A stretch of DNA of 64,000 nt, taken from Arabidopsis thaliana. Lineage: Eukaryota > Streptophyta > Magnoliopsida > Brassicales > Brassicaceae. Position 1 is the stretch's first letter. Each line of letters starts with the position of its first letter. The position numbers and the translations under genes were made by a program. Location of the stretch: assembly GCF_000001735.4 (NCBI RefSeq), contig NC_003076.8:2976001-3040000 (forward strand), written 5' to 3'. Below the pieces are notes generated by a model that worked only from the letters and a program-made list of their open reading frames with translations, was not told the DNA's origin and did not search any database. Shown here one piece after another: positions 10,016-21,749 of the stretch.

Positions 10016-11176
10016 TCAAAAGTATAATTGCCTGCATGCTGAAGCTAAAGTCTCTGCAGGACAATAAGGGCATTTGAATGTGCGGAAAGCGCAGTTCTTG
10101 CTGAGTCTCATCATTGACTGCTTGCTAATAACATGACCACAAGGCAACTGCATCGGCGGGTTTTCTTCGCTGCTTTGATCTCTACTCACGGGACAAACAA
10201 AAGCCGAGTGGAACTTATACTCATTCCCTAACTCCAGAGGAACCGGAAGCTGTTTCATTGCTTGCCATTCTTGTTTCGTCAATGCCATTAGATGAACCAG
10301 CTTTAACAGTGACGGTAAGCTCTCATAACCCGCGGATAAAGCGACTTTCAACGGGGAGTTAATTGGCTGATCGAGAAGATGGTGATATTCCATGATTAGC
10401 TCTTTGGTTACCTTGTCCCAACATGATGGAGAAACTATCTCTGCATAAGGACTTTTCTCAAAGTTTCCAATCCATAATAAACAAGTGATAAGCTTTTGTA
10501 TCTCCTTAAAATGGAGTGGATATTGCGTAAAATGGGTTCTTGCATACTCCAAAGCATCATCACTCTTTCCTTCTCTTAATATATCACAGTACTTCAAACT
10601 TAAGAGCTTAAACTCCAGCTTTGAACTCTTTTGCTTCAGCTTTCCGCGGTTCGCAAAGATCCATCTCATTGCAGGCTCAATGTTTCTGAGCTTCAATGAG
10701 TCCACTATCTGGTGGAACTCTAAGAACTGAGATCTAACCTCAGTTTCTTCCTCTCTTCCAGCCTCCTTAACCAGACAATCACCAACGTCGAACAACCCTT
10801 CTCGGTAACAATGGTGGATAAGTATCTTATTCACTAAGTTGATATCGAAATCAACGCTAAAGCAGGCTAGAGATATATCAGGATGGTAAGAAACCTCAAG
10901 CAATTTCACCAACTTACTAAGACTCCATTTAGTTTCCTTATGTGATTTCTGAAGCTGGATAATCGGTAAAAGAGCATCAAGCTTGCGTCTCAACTCGGTA
11001 AGAACCGATTCCGGTTCTACTCCATCGTCGTTACCTAATTGGATTCGAGTCAATGTATCTTGGATTCCATCACAAACTAGATCAATGACATCTTGAGTAA
11101 CTGAGTGATACAGCTTCTGTTTTTTAGAAACTCGATCAAATGCATCTCTCACAGTCACAGTGCCAGTCACATCCAT
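10016..11176 (-). CDS. LisH/CTLH/RING-like protein of the RMD5 family
   Basis: 386 aa in one coding exon, ATG at 11176. The order is N-terminal helices, a LisH-like segment (VNKILIHHCYREGLFDVGD, about residues 109-127), CTLH (SQFLEFHQIVDSLKLRNIEP, about 150 on), a CRA-type region (CLLWIG..., about 230-310) and a degenerate C-terminal RING: FVCPVSRDQ, LPCGHVISK, FKCPYC (about residues 327-378). This is the layout of yeast Rmd5/Gid2, the RING subunit of the GID/CTLH ubiquitin ligase, so a role in that complex is likely by family. Only some RING ligands are present (CP, CGH, CPYC), as in other Gid2 proteins. A probable 5'-UTR intron lies at 11238-11504: on the minus strand, a donor after tttccg and an acceptor tgttgcag. 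Confidence 0.9.
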   Translation of the reverse strand: MDVTGTVTVRDAFDRVSKKQKLYHSVTQDVIDLVCDGIQDTLTRIQLGNDDGVEPESVLTELRRKLDALLPIIQLQKSHKETKWSLSKLVKLLEVSYHPDISLACFSVDFDINLVNKILIHHCYREGLFDVGDCLVKEAGREEETEVRSQFLEFHQIVDSLKLRNIEPAMRWIFANRGKLKQKSSKLEFKLLSLKYCDILREGKSDDALEYARTHFTQYPLHFKEIQKLITCLLWIGNFEKSPYAEIVSPSCWDKVTKELIMEYHHLLDQPINSPLKVALSAGYESLPSLLKLVHLMALTKQEWQAMKQLPVPLELGNEYKFHSAFVCPVSRDQSSEENPPMQLPCGHVISKQSMMRLSKNCAFRTFKCPYCPAETLASACRQLYF

Positions 11177-12372
11177 ATTTGTTCTGACTAATAAGCTTAA
11201 AGTGTACTACCAATTAGTCCCCAAAACGCATCAACAACTGCAACAAGATGATGGAAAATAGTTGATCAAACATCTAAATTTTGCATTTTTTAAGAAACAA
11301 CTTTCCTAGGAATTTGCCCTAATATTAAGTAGATCACAAAATCCCAAAATTCACAGAACTAAACTTAATTTTGCACCAAATCTTAATTTTGCACCAAAAT
11401 TGGAAAAGTGAGACTCTTTAAGCCTAAAGTTTTATCCTTTGATCAATAGAAACCGAAATCAATTGGGATTAAGATAGAAGAAAGGGAAAGGTGAGCAGTA
11501 GTACCGGAAACGCGACTGAGAATTTCTGATTGTGCCGTCAGAATTTTTCACAGAGACGAACCAAAAGCCATTAAATGATGATATATAGAGGGAGATGATG
11601 ATTGGCAAAGATGATCCAAGCCGAATCACTGAGTATCTAAATCGTTAAGATTGGTTTCTGGAAACAAGGAACAACTATTTTATTTTCAACGCCCAGCAAA
11701 ATTATCTAGCTAGGAAAAAAAAAACAGATATTTTTCCCAAATTCTACGATTAAAATCTATCTATTTAACGAAAATTACCAAAAAAAAACTTATAAATTAC
11801 AGCATATTCTTCGCATAACAGTTATTTTAATTTTTGTGAGTAATTATATTTATCTTTATTTTCTTTTAAAAATATATTAAAATGTTTCATATTAACTTAT
11901 TGATTTGATAACCTTAAATTCCCAATTCGAGAGCTGATAGAATGAAAATCAAAGCTATTTGTCGTTTTCCGGTTGCAAAAAGTCAAAAAGGAACATGAAG
12001 CTAACTAAAATTAGATTAGCAACAGTATTTAAGTTTAAGGTACAAATTGATTAAGCTGACAAATCAACTGAGTTACGTTGACTTTCCCACTGGTGCATCT
12101 GATACTTGGTTTGGTAGTGGAGTCCTTGACTTCTTCTATTGAACCGGTTGGTCTGGTACGGTTAACAACACGATGTAAATGCCTCAACACGCTTATAAGG
12201 TAGACGATAGCCACGTTCTGATCACTGCGTAGCTAACGTGTCTTTACGTAATTTGCTTTTTTTGGTTTTATTCTCGTAATTAATTACTTGCTTTCTTCTT
12301 TCTTATTGAGTTTAAGGTTCTTCGTTGACATACTATTCTCTGTTGTAGCAACACTAAGAAGAAGCAGAGAAA
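11177..12372. promoter_or_regulatory. Divergent promoter between the RMD5-like gene and SCPL19
   Basis: Shared upstream region of two divergent genes. The left part holds the leader and 5'-UTR intron of the minus-strand gene, up to about 11530. The right part is the promoter of the seed-expressed sinapoyltransferase. An ACGTGTC (ABRE-like) motif at 12236-12242 would fit ABA/seed control, but one such heptamer is weak evidence. Confidence 0.4.
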
Positions 12373-14966
12373 ATGAGAAACCTTAGCTTCATCGTCTTAT
12401 TTCTATTGACCCTCTTCTTCATTCATCATTTGGTTGATGCTTCTTTGCTAGTGAAGTCTCTTCCTGGTTTTGAAGGTCCTCTTCCTTTTGAGCTCGAGAC
12501 TGGGTAAACAAAAAGTCCATCTCTTTCTCTCTAATTTGTCAAACATGTCGTTTGAGTGATCTAAAACGTGGTTTTCTTCTTTTGCATGTGGGATTTTACT
12601 AAAGATATGTGAGTATTGGTGAATCTGGAGATGTTGAGCTCTTTTACTACTTTGTGAAATCAGAGAGGAATCCAGAAAATGATCCTCTCATGATTTGGCT
12701 CACTGGTGGACCTGGCTGCAGCTCCATCTGTGGATTGCTCTTCGCAAACGGTAACAAATATTCCATTTTGTATCCTGTAATGAGTCTTAATATAGATGCA
12801 TGCATAAGTTTATAATGAATGTTTTAAAATGTCATGTTTCTTGATTGCTCCTTAAGACAAGTCTTTCAAGTTGAAGTTTTATTGTTTTTTCTTTCTTTCT
12901 TAGGTCCTTTAGCTTTTAAAGGGGATGAGTATAATGGGACAGTACCTCCTCTAGAGTTGACATCTTTTTCATGGACAAAGGTTTGAGAGATAATTTCACC
13001 AATTTTTATGATTCTATTTCTCTCTAATATGTAACAACATTTTGAATTCATGTATACTCGATTGTTTTTCAGGTGGCTAACATTTTATATTTGGAAGCTC
13101 CTGCTGGCTCTGGATACTCTTATGCGAAAACTCGGCGTGCTTTTGAGTCGAGCGACACCAAACAAATGCACCAAATTGATCAATTTCTTAGGAGTGTTAA
13201 GTGTTGTTTTTGCTTTGTTACAGTTTTTGATGAGTTTTTCTAGTGATATTTATGTTTATCTTAAGAGTTAGTTTTGATTCTGATTACTTGCAGTGGTTTG
13301 TGAAACACCCGGAGTTTATATCGAATCCTTTTTACGTTGGTGGAGATTCATATTCCGGGAAAATTGTTCCAGGAGCTGTGCAACAAATTTCACTTGGTAG
13401 CCTTTTCAATCACCACTTTTCACAGTTTTGGTACTTTTTAGCTCAAAGCTTTCAATCACATTCTACTATATGAAAACAGGAAATGAGAAGGGCCTCACAC
13501 CACTCATAAATATTCAGGTGTTAAAAGGGTCTATTCCTGCAATAATATGAATACTGTTGAGAAAAGAAAACGTTTTGTAGTAACACATTCCTATATAATT
13601 GAGCAGGGTTATGTTCTTGGAAACCCTGTGACAGATAAAAACATTGAAACTAACTATAGAGTTCCATTTGCTCATGGGATGGGACTTATTTCAGATGAGC
13701 TCTTTGAGGTAATCTTTATCTTCATCAATCATATCATATGATTGTTGTGACATTTGGTTACAATTATTCTTTTTTCACTACTTATTACATTGCAGTCACT
13801 TGAAAGAAGTTGTGGAGGCAAATTCTTCAACGTAGACCCAAGTAATGCAAGATGCTCAAATAATCTTCAAGCTTATGATCATGTAAAGACTTTATACCGC
13901 ACAAATCACTTGAGTATCTTATCTCTGATTGCATTTTCACAGACTAACTTTTTCTCTTAGTTTATAGTGTATGTCAGAGATATACTCAGAGCATATTTTG
14001 TTACGAAACTGCAAAGTAGATTACGTCTTGGCAGACACACCAAACATCAGAACCGATAGAAGAAGAGTAATGAAGGAATTTTCAGTAAACGATTCATCAT
14101 CATTGCCACCTCCTAGCTGCTTTGTAACAGTTTTCTCTTTCACTTTCTTTATTATTTTCTATATCCATGGGTTTGAAAAGTTCTGATATGTCTTACACTT
14201 TTTTCTCAGACTTATAGGTATTTTCTGTCTGCCTTTTGGGCAAACGATGAAAATGTACGCAGAGCTCTAGGCGTGAAAAAGGTACCTACGTGAATTGAAT
14301 TGACTTGGTTCTATACAAAAATCACCAATTCAAAATGTGATGCAGGAAGTAGGAAAATGGAACCGATGCAACAGCCAAAACATACCATATACATTTGAGA
14401 TTTTCAATGCAGTTCCTTATCACGTAAACAATAGTCTTAAAGGCTTCCGCTCTCTCATCTACAGGCAAGATTAATATTTGTTGATGTCTAAGTACAAGAA
14501 CTAGTTTTTTTGTATCTTTATAATTTGACAAAACTCATGTACTTGAAACAGTGGTGATCATGATTCTATGGTACCATTTTCTTCAACTCAAGCATGGATC
14601 AGAGCTCTCAACTATTCCATTGTTGATGACTGGAGACCTTGGATGATGAGTAGCAATCAAGTCGCAGGGTAACAAAAGATACATTGTTTCTAACTCCATT
14701 CTCCTCAATTTCATTATCTTTAAAGACGCTCTTTTTTATCGGTGTTTGTAGCTATACAAGGACTTACGCAAACAAGATGACATTTGCAACCATCAAGGCA
14801 AATATTTCTTTCTTGTCTTGTCCAAAGCTTCTGCAGGAAAAACAGAAAGTGATAGAGTTTTTTTTTTTACTTGAATGTTTTGCAGGGAGGAGGACACACA
14901 GCGGAGTATACTCCAGATCAATGCTCTCTTATGTTCAGAAGATGGATTGATGGAGAACCTCTCTAA
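12373..14966 (+). CDS. SCPL19: Sinapoylglucose:choline sinapoyltransferase (SCPL acyltransferase)
   Basis: Serine carboxypeptidase-like acyltransferase (SNG2/SCT) that makes sinapoylcholine from sinapoylglucose and choline in seeds. Fourteen exons: 12373-12503, 12605-12750, 12904-12980, 13073-13195, 13294-13396, 13480-13517, 13607-13708, 13796-13882, 13968-14123, 14210-14281, 14346-14464, 14552-14668, 14752-14797 and 14886-14966, giving 1398 nt or 465 aa, the expected size. A signal peptide (residues 1-23) sends it to the secretory/vacuolar route. The catalytic triad is visible: Ser178 in GGDSYSG, Asp389 in SGDHDSM and His443 in GGGHTAEY. The oxyanion loop GGPGCSS is intact. Two introns (after 14464 and 14797) need GC donors. 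The exact substrate is taken from recognition of the gene, not from the triad. Confidence 0.95.
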
Positions 14967-15330
14967 AGATTCTCACTCGCTTCTCTCTCTTTCTCTCTTT
15001 GTTGTTGTTACAGTTTAAGACTAATGTTCAGTGAATTGTAATTTTGCCACATGCTATTCTGTGAAATCTTCAATGATTTTGTGTTGTTGTAGAACTCTAA
15101 AGTCTAATCAGAAAGGCTCTGTTTCATAGCAAGTAACAGACCCTGTTTCATATTCCATTTAAATATTTCCAAAGCAGAAAGTCATTTTATTACTTCTCAG
15201 TCATCAATGGTGAAAAACAAAATCCAAATCCCAATGTTTACATCTCAATTGAAAGGAAACAACAAGAATGATATAGGAATCTTGAGTCTATTCATTATTC
15301 GACCTCATAAGTCGACATTGCAAAATATGT
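14967..15330. other. Convergent 3' UTR region of SCPL19 and PPA6
   Basis: Short stretch between two stop codons on opposite strands. It should be filled largely by the two 3' UTRs. No further feature seen. Confidence 0.5.
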
Positions 15331-17117
15331 TCAGTAAAGTGAAAGGTCTCCAGCATCAACTGATCTCTTCACAAGTTTAGCCCATGATTCATTTGTTTCT
15401 TGGATGATCTTCAAAGCATAGTCCTGTAACAGACAAACCACAAGTGTATAGCTCTTCTCAGTTTCAGTACCAAACATAAACCACCACCACTATAGAAGAT
15501 TAAAAAGAAGGACTTACTTTGTTTGCTGGTTTGTCTCCAAGACCAAATCTGTTAGCAGGCTTTCCATCTGGGATCTTGTAGTCTCTAAACCAGTCTCTAA
15601 TGGCTGTTAGTGTACCCTGATCAACAGATTTAGAGTCAACAACAGAAATTTGTTTTTGCATGAACGTATGGGGAATGGTTTATACTAGTAGTAGCTCGTA
15701 CCGGGAAATGTTTCTCAACATCTTCAACATCATTCACAAGATGAGCTTTTGGGTCATCCAAAGAAATGGCAACAATCTTCCAGTCTAGCTCACCTTCATC
15801 AATCATAGCTAAAGCAGCTAAAGGCTTTATCTTTAGAATATCGCCTATCTTCCTTTGTGTTTCACCAATCTCAACAACATCAACTACATATATCCAAACC
15901 AAGAATAAGCATAATCTCTTTGTTCCAAAGTGATTAAATTTTCCATTACATGAAAGAGTATCACAGATTTACCTGGATCATTATCCCCAAAACATCCTTC
16001 AACTTCAGAATTTGCATGAGATGGATCTTCCCATGTTTGAGGAAGCAACCCATAGTTCCAGTTAATGTTATACCTGGATCAAATCCATTCCATAAGTCAT
16101 TGATTTCAAAGTCTATAACAAATAGTAATTCAGAAAATGAGCTAACTTGTCATCAATGGATGCTGAAGCCTCTAAGAAATTAGCTTAAAACAAAGCAAAA
16201 CTTATAAAAAAGGGAGAAATATATTTTACTTACGGATAATATCTGAGCTTCCCCTTCTTAGTATCCTGCTTAATAGGAGTGAAATCTTCATCAGTAGCAA
16301 CCTCCATTTTTGCTTTTGACTCTTTAGGTATTTCAACTATAAAGTTGAAAACTCCATCGCCTAAGGTCAATGGTATATCATGCCATGGAGAAACCTATAC
16401 ACAATTGGAAACCATCTTTATCCAGCCTTTCACTAAAACACGGAACAGAGTAATAAACCAAAAAGTATTTCAATCAACAATCAAAATGTTAGAAACAGTG
16501 GTTGCATTCTCAGAGAAGATCTCTTTATTATAGTGAGCTTAGTGGTTAGCAAAAATGTTGGTAAACAAATAATCCACTTACTCAATCTGTCCCCATAACC
16601 AAACCTTGAACACAGAACAGAGTGATGAACACTTCAAAGCAAATTGACAATGTAGATCTTTAAAACATTGACTGCAAACTCGGAGAAGATTTCTTCATTA
16701 TGATTCATCTATTCGTAACCAATTTAACCAAAGATTATTCCAAAATAACAATGTGCAAACGTTATCCATTCCTCAATACTTCCCCAGTAAACCAAGCTAA
16801 GATTTTAAACACCGGAGACAGAAAACGGAGAAGTCAGAAACAAAAGGTACCTTCTTTCCAGAACCATCGAGGAAGAAAACTCGATAATCTAGGGATTCGG
16901 CCGGACCTTCTTCTTGAACCTTAACCTGAGGATTGTAAATGGCACTGCAGGAGAAAGGTCTCTTAGATTTCAACACCAAAGCTCTTCTGCTGAAGCAGAG
17001 ACCACCAAATCCGCCGCAGGATTTCTTCGCCGGAAGAGTGAAAGCTTGCTTGGCGAGGAAACAGGAGGTGGTTTGGGTCACGGCCGTCGCTGCAGTTAAC
17101 ACTCTAGTAGCCGCCAT
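15331..17117 (-). CDS. PPA6: Plastid soluble inorganic pyrophosphatase
   Basis: Family I inorganic pyrophosphatase: hydrolyses PPi to two phosphates with Mg2+ and pulls biosynthetic reactions forward in the plastid stroma. Exons on the minus strand: 16851-17117, 16234-16394, 15973-16073, 15702-15883, 15518-15616 and 15331-15423; 903 nt, 300 aa. Residues 1 to about 65 are a Ser/Thr/Ala/Lys-rich chloroplast transit peptide ending near PFSCSA. The mature enzyme shows [24 protein letters not shown] and [12 protein letters not shown], and the family signature DNDPVDVVEIG, whose Asp residues bind the metals (the D-P-V junction spans the intron between 15973 and 15883). The start at 17117 is the first ATG that gives the transit peptide; the longer open frame above it runs into the 5' UTR. 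Confidence 0.95.
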
Positions 17118-17326
17118 TATTGTGGAAAGATTGAAAATGGTGGCCTTTCGTTTTACCCTCGACTGGCTCTCTTTATTCTTTATCACACCACCAAGAAAGA
17201 CAGAACACAAAAACAAAAACAAAGATTTATTTTATGTTATAGATCACGTGGGGTTCTGTTGAGTAGGTATTACCAACCTTTAGTAATAATAGATAAATAG
17301 TTCAAATTTGGACTAGAGTGCACAAA

Positions 17327-17400
17327 GGTTTCGTGGTGTAGTTGGTTATCACGTCAGTCTAACACACTGAAGGTCTCCGGTTCGAACCCGGGCGAAGCCA
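17327..17400 (+). tRNA. tRNA-Val (anticodon AAC)
   Basis: A 74-nt cloverleaf. Acceptor strands GGTTTCG and CGAAGCC pair with one T-G wobble, and the discriminator is A at 17400. The D-arm contains GTAGTTGGTTATCAC, the anticodon stem TCAGT/ACTGA encloses loop CTAACAC with AAC, and the T-loop GGTTCGAACCC also serves as the B box. It has no intron and no encoded CCA. T-rich runs from about 17403 can act as the Pol III stop. Confidence 0.95.
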
Positions 17401-17644
17401 AATTTATTTTTCGTTTTTTAATTTGTGAAGATGAACTCTGTTTTGGGTCCTAAAGATTGGTTTTGGATAATCGAAAACAATAGAGAAGTACGTTGAAAAG
17501 GTCACATATATCGTACACAAACTGATAAGGATTTATACAAAGTTGTATCAGAAGCAGAGGAGACATAGGCATGATGTGATGATGAGTACATGATCATATA
17601 GTTGAGGAAATAACTTATTGTATCTCTCTGATTATCTCTCAGTT

Positions 17645-19551
17645 TCATTTTCTGATGAATTCAACACCTTTCTGAATACTTCCGGCTAATTCATCTTTTG
17701 CTTTCTCCAGACCAATCCTACATAAGAATAAGGAAATTAAGCTTGAGAACTCTCTTTCTATCTCTCTGAGATAAGTATTTTGAAAGAGATGAGTTATGTT
17801 TTTTCTGACCTTTCGTATTCGTTTAAGGGTCCAAGCTGATACACTTCCTCTGCTCCTGTACGGCCAAGGCGCACTTTTGTTGCAAAGAAAGCTAATTCTG
17901 TCACCTGTGGTCAATTGCCATTTCAAGTTAAAACCGTTGAAACAATGAAAGAGAGTGAAAGAGTTTTCAAGATTCACCTGTGAAGCAACAAAAGAGCATT
18001 CTACGACATTCGCATCTCCTCTTAACCCGCGAAGGCAAGCATCTGCAAACTTGGCTGCAGCATATGCCTATAGTAGTAGTACATTTCACATGGATTCAGT
18101 ACACTGTTCCAGAGAAATAAACAGGTGTAATGATGATGTATTAAAGTGATTTGGTTTGGTTTTACCATTGAAAGTGTTGCAGAACCAGCTCCAGCTTTTG
18201 CCTCCACAACTTCAGTTCCACCATTTTGAATCCGGTTTGTCAGGTACTCAATTTCTTGAGGTGTGAAGCTGCTAGGAGGTTTAACCTGAGGAAAAAGGAT
18301 TATGCAAAAACAATCAGTTAGCAGAGAAGCTAATGTAATGGAAATGAACCTTTCGTCCTATTCATATGATACCTGTGACAGTAGTGGCAAGATTGTGACT
18401 CCGGCGTGTCCCCCAACTACTGGCACATCGACTTCTCTTGGATCAAGGCCAAGAACTTCTGCCTGCACAAGAATTTAAAAAGATAAATTCTTAGTGTTTA
18501 AAACTCAACAAAACCAAATGGAGTGAGGAATCATTAGGCATTATTACCACAAATGTGTTGGCACGAGCAACATCGAGTGTAGTAACTCCAAGGAGCTTCT
18601 TAGGATCATAAGTTCCAGCTTTCTTGAAAACCTCAGCGGCAATGGGGACAGTAGAGTTCACAGGGTTGCTGATCAAGTTGACAATAGCATTAGGACAACA
18701 TTTTGCTACACCTTCACATAGTGTTTTAACAATCCCAGCATTGATTTTAAACAGATCATCGCGGGTCATCCCTGGTTTCCTCGGTATACCGGCTGGTATG
18801 ATCACAAGATCCATACCCGTTAGCGCGTCCTCAAGCTGCTTCGCTCCCAAGAACCCGCGGACCTAATCAATCAAGAGTGGTCATTACTCATTCATTAGCA
18901 AGAAGAAGTAATCTTATGTGAAGTTTTCAAAGTTTAAGAGAGATACTTACAACAGCTCCAGTGTCCATATGACTGACGTCAGCAGTGACGCCAGGAGCAT
19001 TGACAACATCGTAGAGATGAAGTAAAGAGACAAGAGGGTTCATCTTCATCAGCAAAGATAAAGATTGTCCAATTCCACCTGCAGCTCCAAGAATTGCTAC
19101 TTTGAATCCTGGATTACCACCTTTAGCTCTGCAGTTTTCCCGTCCGATTACAGAGTTCTTGGCCTCCATCTAATGGTTGATCAATCATGAATAAGAAGAA
19201 GAAATTTCACTATCAGTCCTAGATGACTTCAACGGAGTCATAAACAGATTGGTCTCTCTAATGGCATCAGAAATCTTCAGTTACTAATTTCAAGAAATGG
19301 AAATATACACTTGTAGAAGCGAATGTCAAGTTCATGGTTGAACTATAAATATTCAGAACGTTGATGAGTCTAGACAAATCAGTTTTGTTTGAGAGTGAAT
19401 ACAAACTATTCTGGTTTTAGTAGAACAACCATCGAATTTAAGAATATAAAAAAAGATAACTTGAGTTAACAGCAAAGGTAAAGAAAACCTGAGGAGTGAG
19501 ATGAGCTGAAATCCTAGCAATCCTCTGGTTGGCATCTCCACGAAACTCCAT
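17645..19551 (-). CDS. PMDH2: Peroxisomal NAD-malate dehydrogenase 2
   Basis: Interconverts malate and oxaloacetate with NAD(H) in peroxisomes, reoxidising NADH for beta-oxidation and photorespiration. Exons on the minus strand: 19489-19551, 18951-19169, 18548-18862, 18373-18462, 18166-18285, 17978-18067, 17810-17904 and 17645-17717; 1065 nt, 354 aa. The first exon encodes a PTS2 peroxisomal signal, RIARISAHL (R-I-x5-H-L), cleaved in plants. The Rossmann motif is [10 protein letters not shown], the substrate loop PRKPGMTR, and the catalytic His lies in GGHAGVTI. The second coding exon begins exactly at an ATG, so a transcript lacking exon 1 could give a form without PTS2. It shares the antisense orientation of PPA6, but the tRNA gene between them keeps the two units separate. 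Confidence 0.96.
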
Positions 19552-20108
19552 TGTTGTGTTCCTCAGTTTCCTCTCGTTAGGAAGCTGTTTAAGAGTTTTA
19601 ATTTGTATCAGACAAGAAACAGGACCTTAAAACATGGGGACTAGATTGAATGATTATGACGTAAGTATTTGTATTATAAGATTTTTATTATGAGAATTTG
19701 TGTGGAAAGAAATGTTGTCCATCATGTAGGAAGCCTTCCTTATCCCTTTATCTTCAAGTTGTTTTTGTCTCTTGACCGTTGTGGCTCTCAAATTTTCCGA
19801 GGTTTTACATGAATAAACCTATAAATGGTAGTAGATTCCGGTGCGACGATTGTATTGGTCGCTTAAAGGAAGCCCACTAAAGGCCCATACTGCCGTTTAG
19901 TGAAAAAGATTATAAAACAAAAACGTTTATTTATTTAGCAACCGGGAAGTGGTTTCACCACCGATCCAGCATAACAATATCCAACAAATCTTGAGTTTTT
20001 GATCCAGCATAACGTAACCGGCTACAAACAGATTCGGAGATTCCCACACATTTTACAGCTTTACACAGGTTTTTGCTGAGAATGTGACACTTTTACCATA
20101 AATGGCTT
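19552..20108. other. PMDH2 promoter and 3' UTR of the Cys/His-repeat gene
   Basis: Upstream of PMDH2 and downstream of the next minus-strand gene. No additional gene or repeat can be supported. Confidence 0.45.
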
Positions 20109-21749
20109 TCAGTTTCGATCAATGGAGCCACCAAGTAAAGACATTACTAGCCCACCGCCGTGAACTCTCTCCTCCGGAACCATGAAGTCATAGATGTTTG
20201 TTTCTCCTTCATGTGAATTACTTGGAGATTTCATTGATGAAGGTACTAGAACCTGCATCGGTATCATCATCTTCTTGTTCTTCTGCCTATTCTCAAACTG
20301 TATTCGTTCAACAGAATCAGTACAATCAGAGACAGCGCTAGCTCCAGACTGAGAATGATCAGAAGTAGAGCCAAAAACAAGGCCACTAAAGAGTCCCGGT
20401 CCAATCAAACCGCTCTTGCTTCCATCTTTGTTCTCCCGAGACATAATAGTGTTATGCGCAGCGCATAAACCGCTCTTTCCTCTAGCAAATTTCTCACATT
20501 TCCCATCTCCCCAAGAACATCGTTTCCCACCACCGTGAGCTTTACAGAAATCAGTACTACCTTGAGCACTCTTCTCACAATCAATAATCTTGCAACGTTT
20601 CCCACCACCATGTTTAACACAACTGTCAGTGCGACCACGCGCACTCTTTGTACACCCCACCACAACACATCTTTTCCCCCCACCATGAGCAACACAGAAG
20701 TTAGTCCCACCATGTACGCTTTTAGAGCAAATCCCACCCCCATCAGCGAGACAGCGTTTTCCACCACCGTGTGCTTTACACAGAGGAGTACTACCTTCTG
20801 CTCCTTTGCTACATCCTGAAAATATGCAGCGTTTTCCACCTCCATGGGCTTTGCAGTAGTTAGTACTTCCTTGAGCTCCTTTCTCACAACCTGAAAAATA
20901 CTGACAACGTTTCCCACCACCATGGGATATACAAAGACCAGCTTGTCCTTCAGCACTTCGTGTACAGTCTTCGATATTACATCTTTTGCCACCACCGTGT
21001 TTGATGCAGAGGCCCGACCTGCCACGGGCTGCTTTGTCACATCCTTCAAGGAACTCGCAACGTCTTCCACCACCATGAGATATACAGAAATCTGTTTTAC
21101 CTTCGGCGCTCTTCGTGCATCCCAAGTGTTCACACCTCTTCCCTCCACCATGGGTTTTACAAAAAGTGGTTTTACTCTCTGCACCTTTGTTGCAGCCTGG
21201 TTTTTGGCATCTCTGTCCTCCTCCATGGCTGATGCAGAGTCCTGACGCTCCTCGAGCTCCCTTCACACATCCCATAAATTTACACTTCCTCGGATTGCTT
21301 GTCCTCTGCTGTACATAGAACTCTGTGTAAGGTGATGGTTCTTGGCTCACTTGTGAATGGATACCGGTTCCAAAATCTTTAAGTTGTTGAATCTGTGAAG
21401 GGTTTTTAACATTTGGATCTAACAAAAGCGATGGCATGTATCCACCTGATCTCTTAGCTGAAGAAGAACCTTCATCAACAACAGGGATCACACCACCATT
21501 ATCAAGTCCACTGAAAGTGTCTATGCTTACAGCAGGACGACCAAGTTGCAGAACTGAATCAGCTTGAGTAAATCCAGAAGCAGAATCTTTGTTGCTGTTA
21601 TTAACGCCGACACTAAAACAGTATGAAGTCGACGTTGGACCCAATCCGAGGACTAACCGGCAGCCATCATCAGTGAAACTAGATACATCGGAACAAAATT
21701 GGTTTTCAGAGCCCCCAAGACACTTCAGGCTAAGAGCGGTGTCACCCAT
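20109..21749 (-). CDS. Protein with eleven tandem CX4-8CX10CX2H GGG repeats
   Basis: 546 aa if started at ATG 21749; the longer frame to 21794 begins with GTG. Residues 1 to about 150 are a Ser-rich leader with LVLGLGPTS and LQLGRP blocks. The middle (about 157-445) is eleven tandem units of about 25 residues ending in HGGGKRC. Each has the spacing C-X4 to 8-C-X10-C-X2-H, so each unit carries four possible zinc ligands. The last unit ends in AAHN. Similar repeats occur in plant proteins called WRKY-related or loricrin-like, but no WRKYGQK sequence is present, so it is not a WRKY factor. The C-terminus is short and acidic, with VPEERVHGGGLVMSLLGG. Function is unknown; a nucleic-acid or metal-binding role is inference only. 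Confidence 0.85.
   Translation of the reverse strand: MGDTALSLKCLGGSENQFCSDVSSFTDDGCRLVLGLGPTSTSYCFSVGVNNSNKDSASGFTQADSVLQLGRPAVSIDTFSGLDNGGVIPVVDEGSSSAKRSGGYMPSLLLDPNVKNPSQIQQLKDFGTGIHSQVSQEPSPYTEFYVQQRTSNPRKCKFMGCVKGARGASGLCISHGGGQRCQKPGCNKGAESKTTFCKTHGGGKRCEHLGCTKSAEGKTDFCISHGGGRRCEFLEGCDKAARGRSGLCIKHGGGKRCNIEDCTRSAEGQAGLCISHGGGKRCQYFSGCEKGAQGSTNYCKAHGGGKRCIFSGCSKGAEGSTPLCKAHGGGKRCLADGGGICSKSVHGGTNFCVAHGGGKRCVVVGCTKSARGRTDSCVKHGGGKRCKIIDCEKSAQGSTDFCKAHGGGKRCSWGDGKCEKFARGKSGLCAAHNTIMSRENKDGSKSGLIGPGLFSGLVFGSTSDHSQSGASAVSDCTDSVERIQFENRQKNKKMMIPMQVLVPSSMKSPSNSHEGETNIYDFMVPEERVHGGGLVMSLLGGSIDRN

Noticed and set aside
20405-21226. 273-codon frame overlapping the Cys/His-repeat gene
   Set aside because: It is the +1 shadow of a regular repeat; periodic DNA keeps several frames open. 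The Cys/His frame is the one with conserved spacing.
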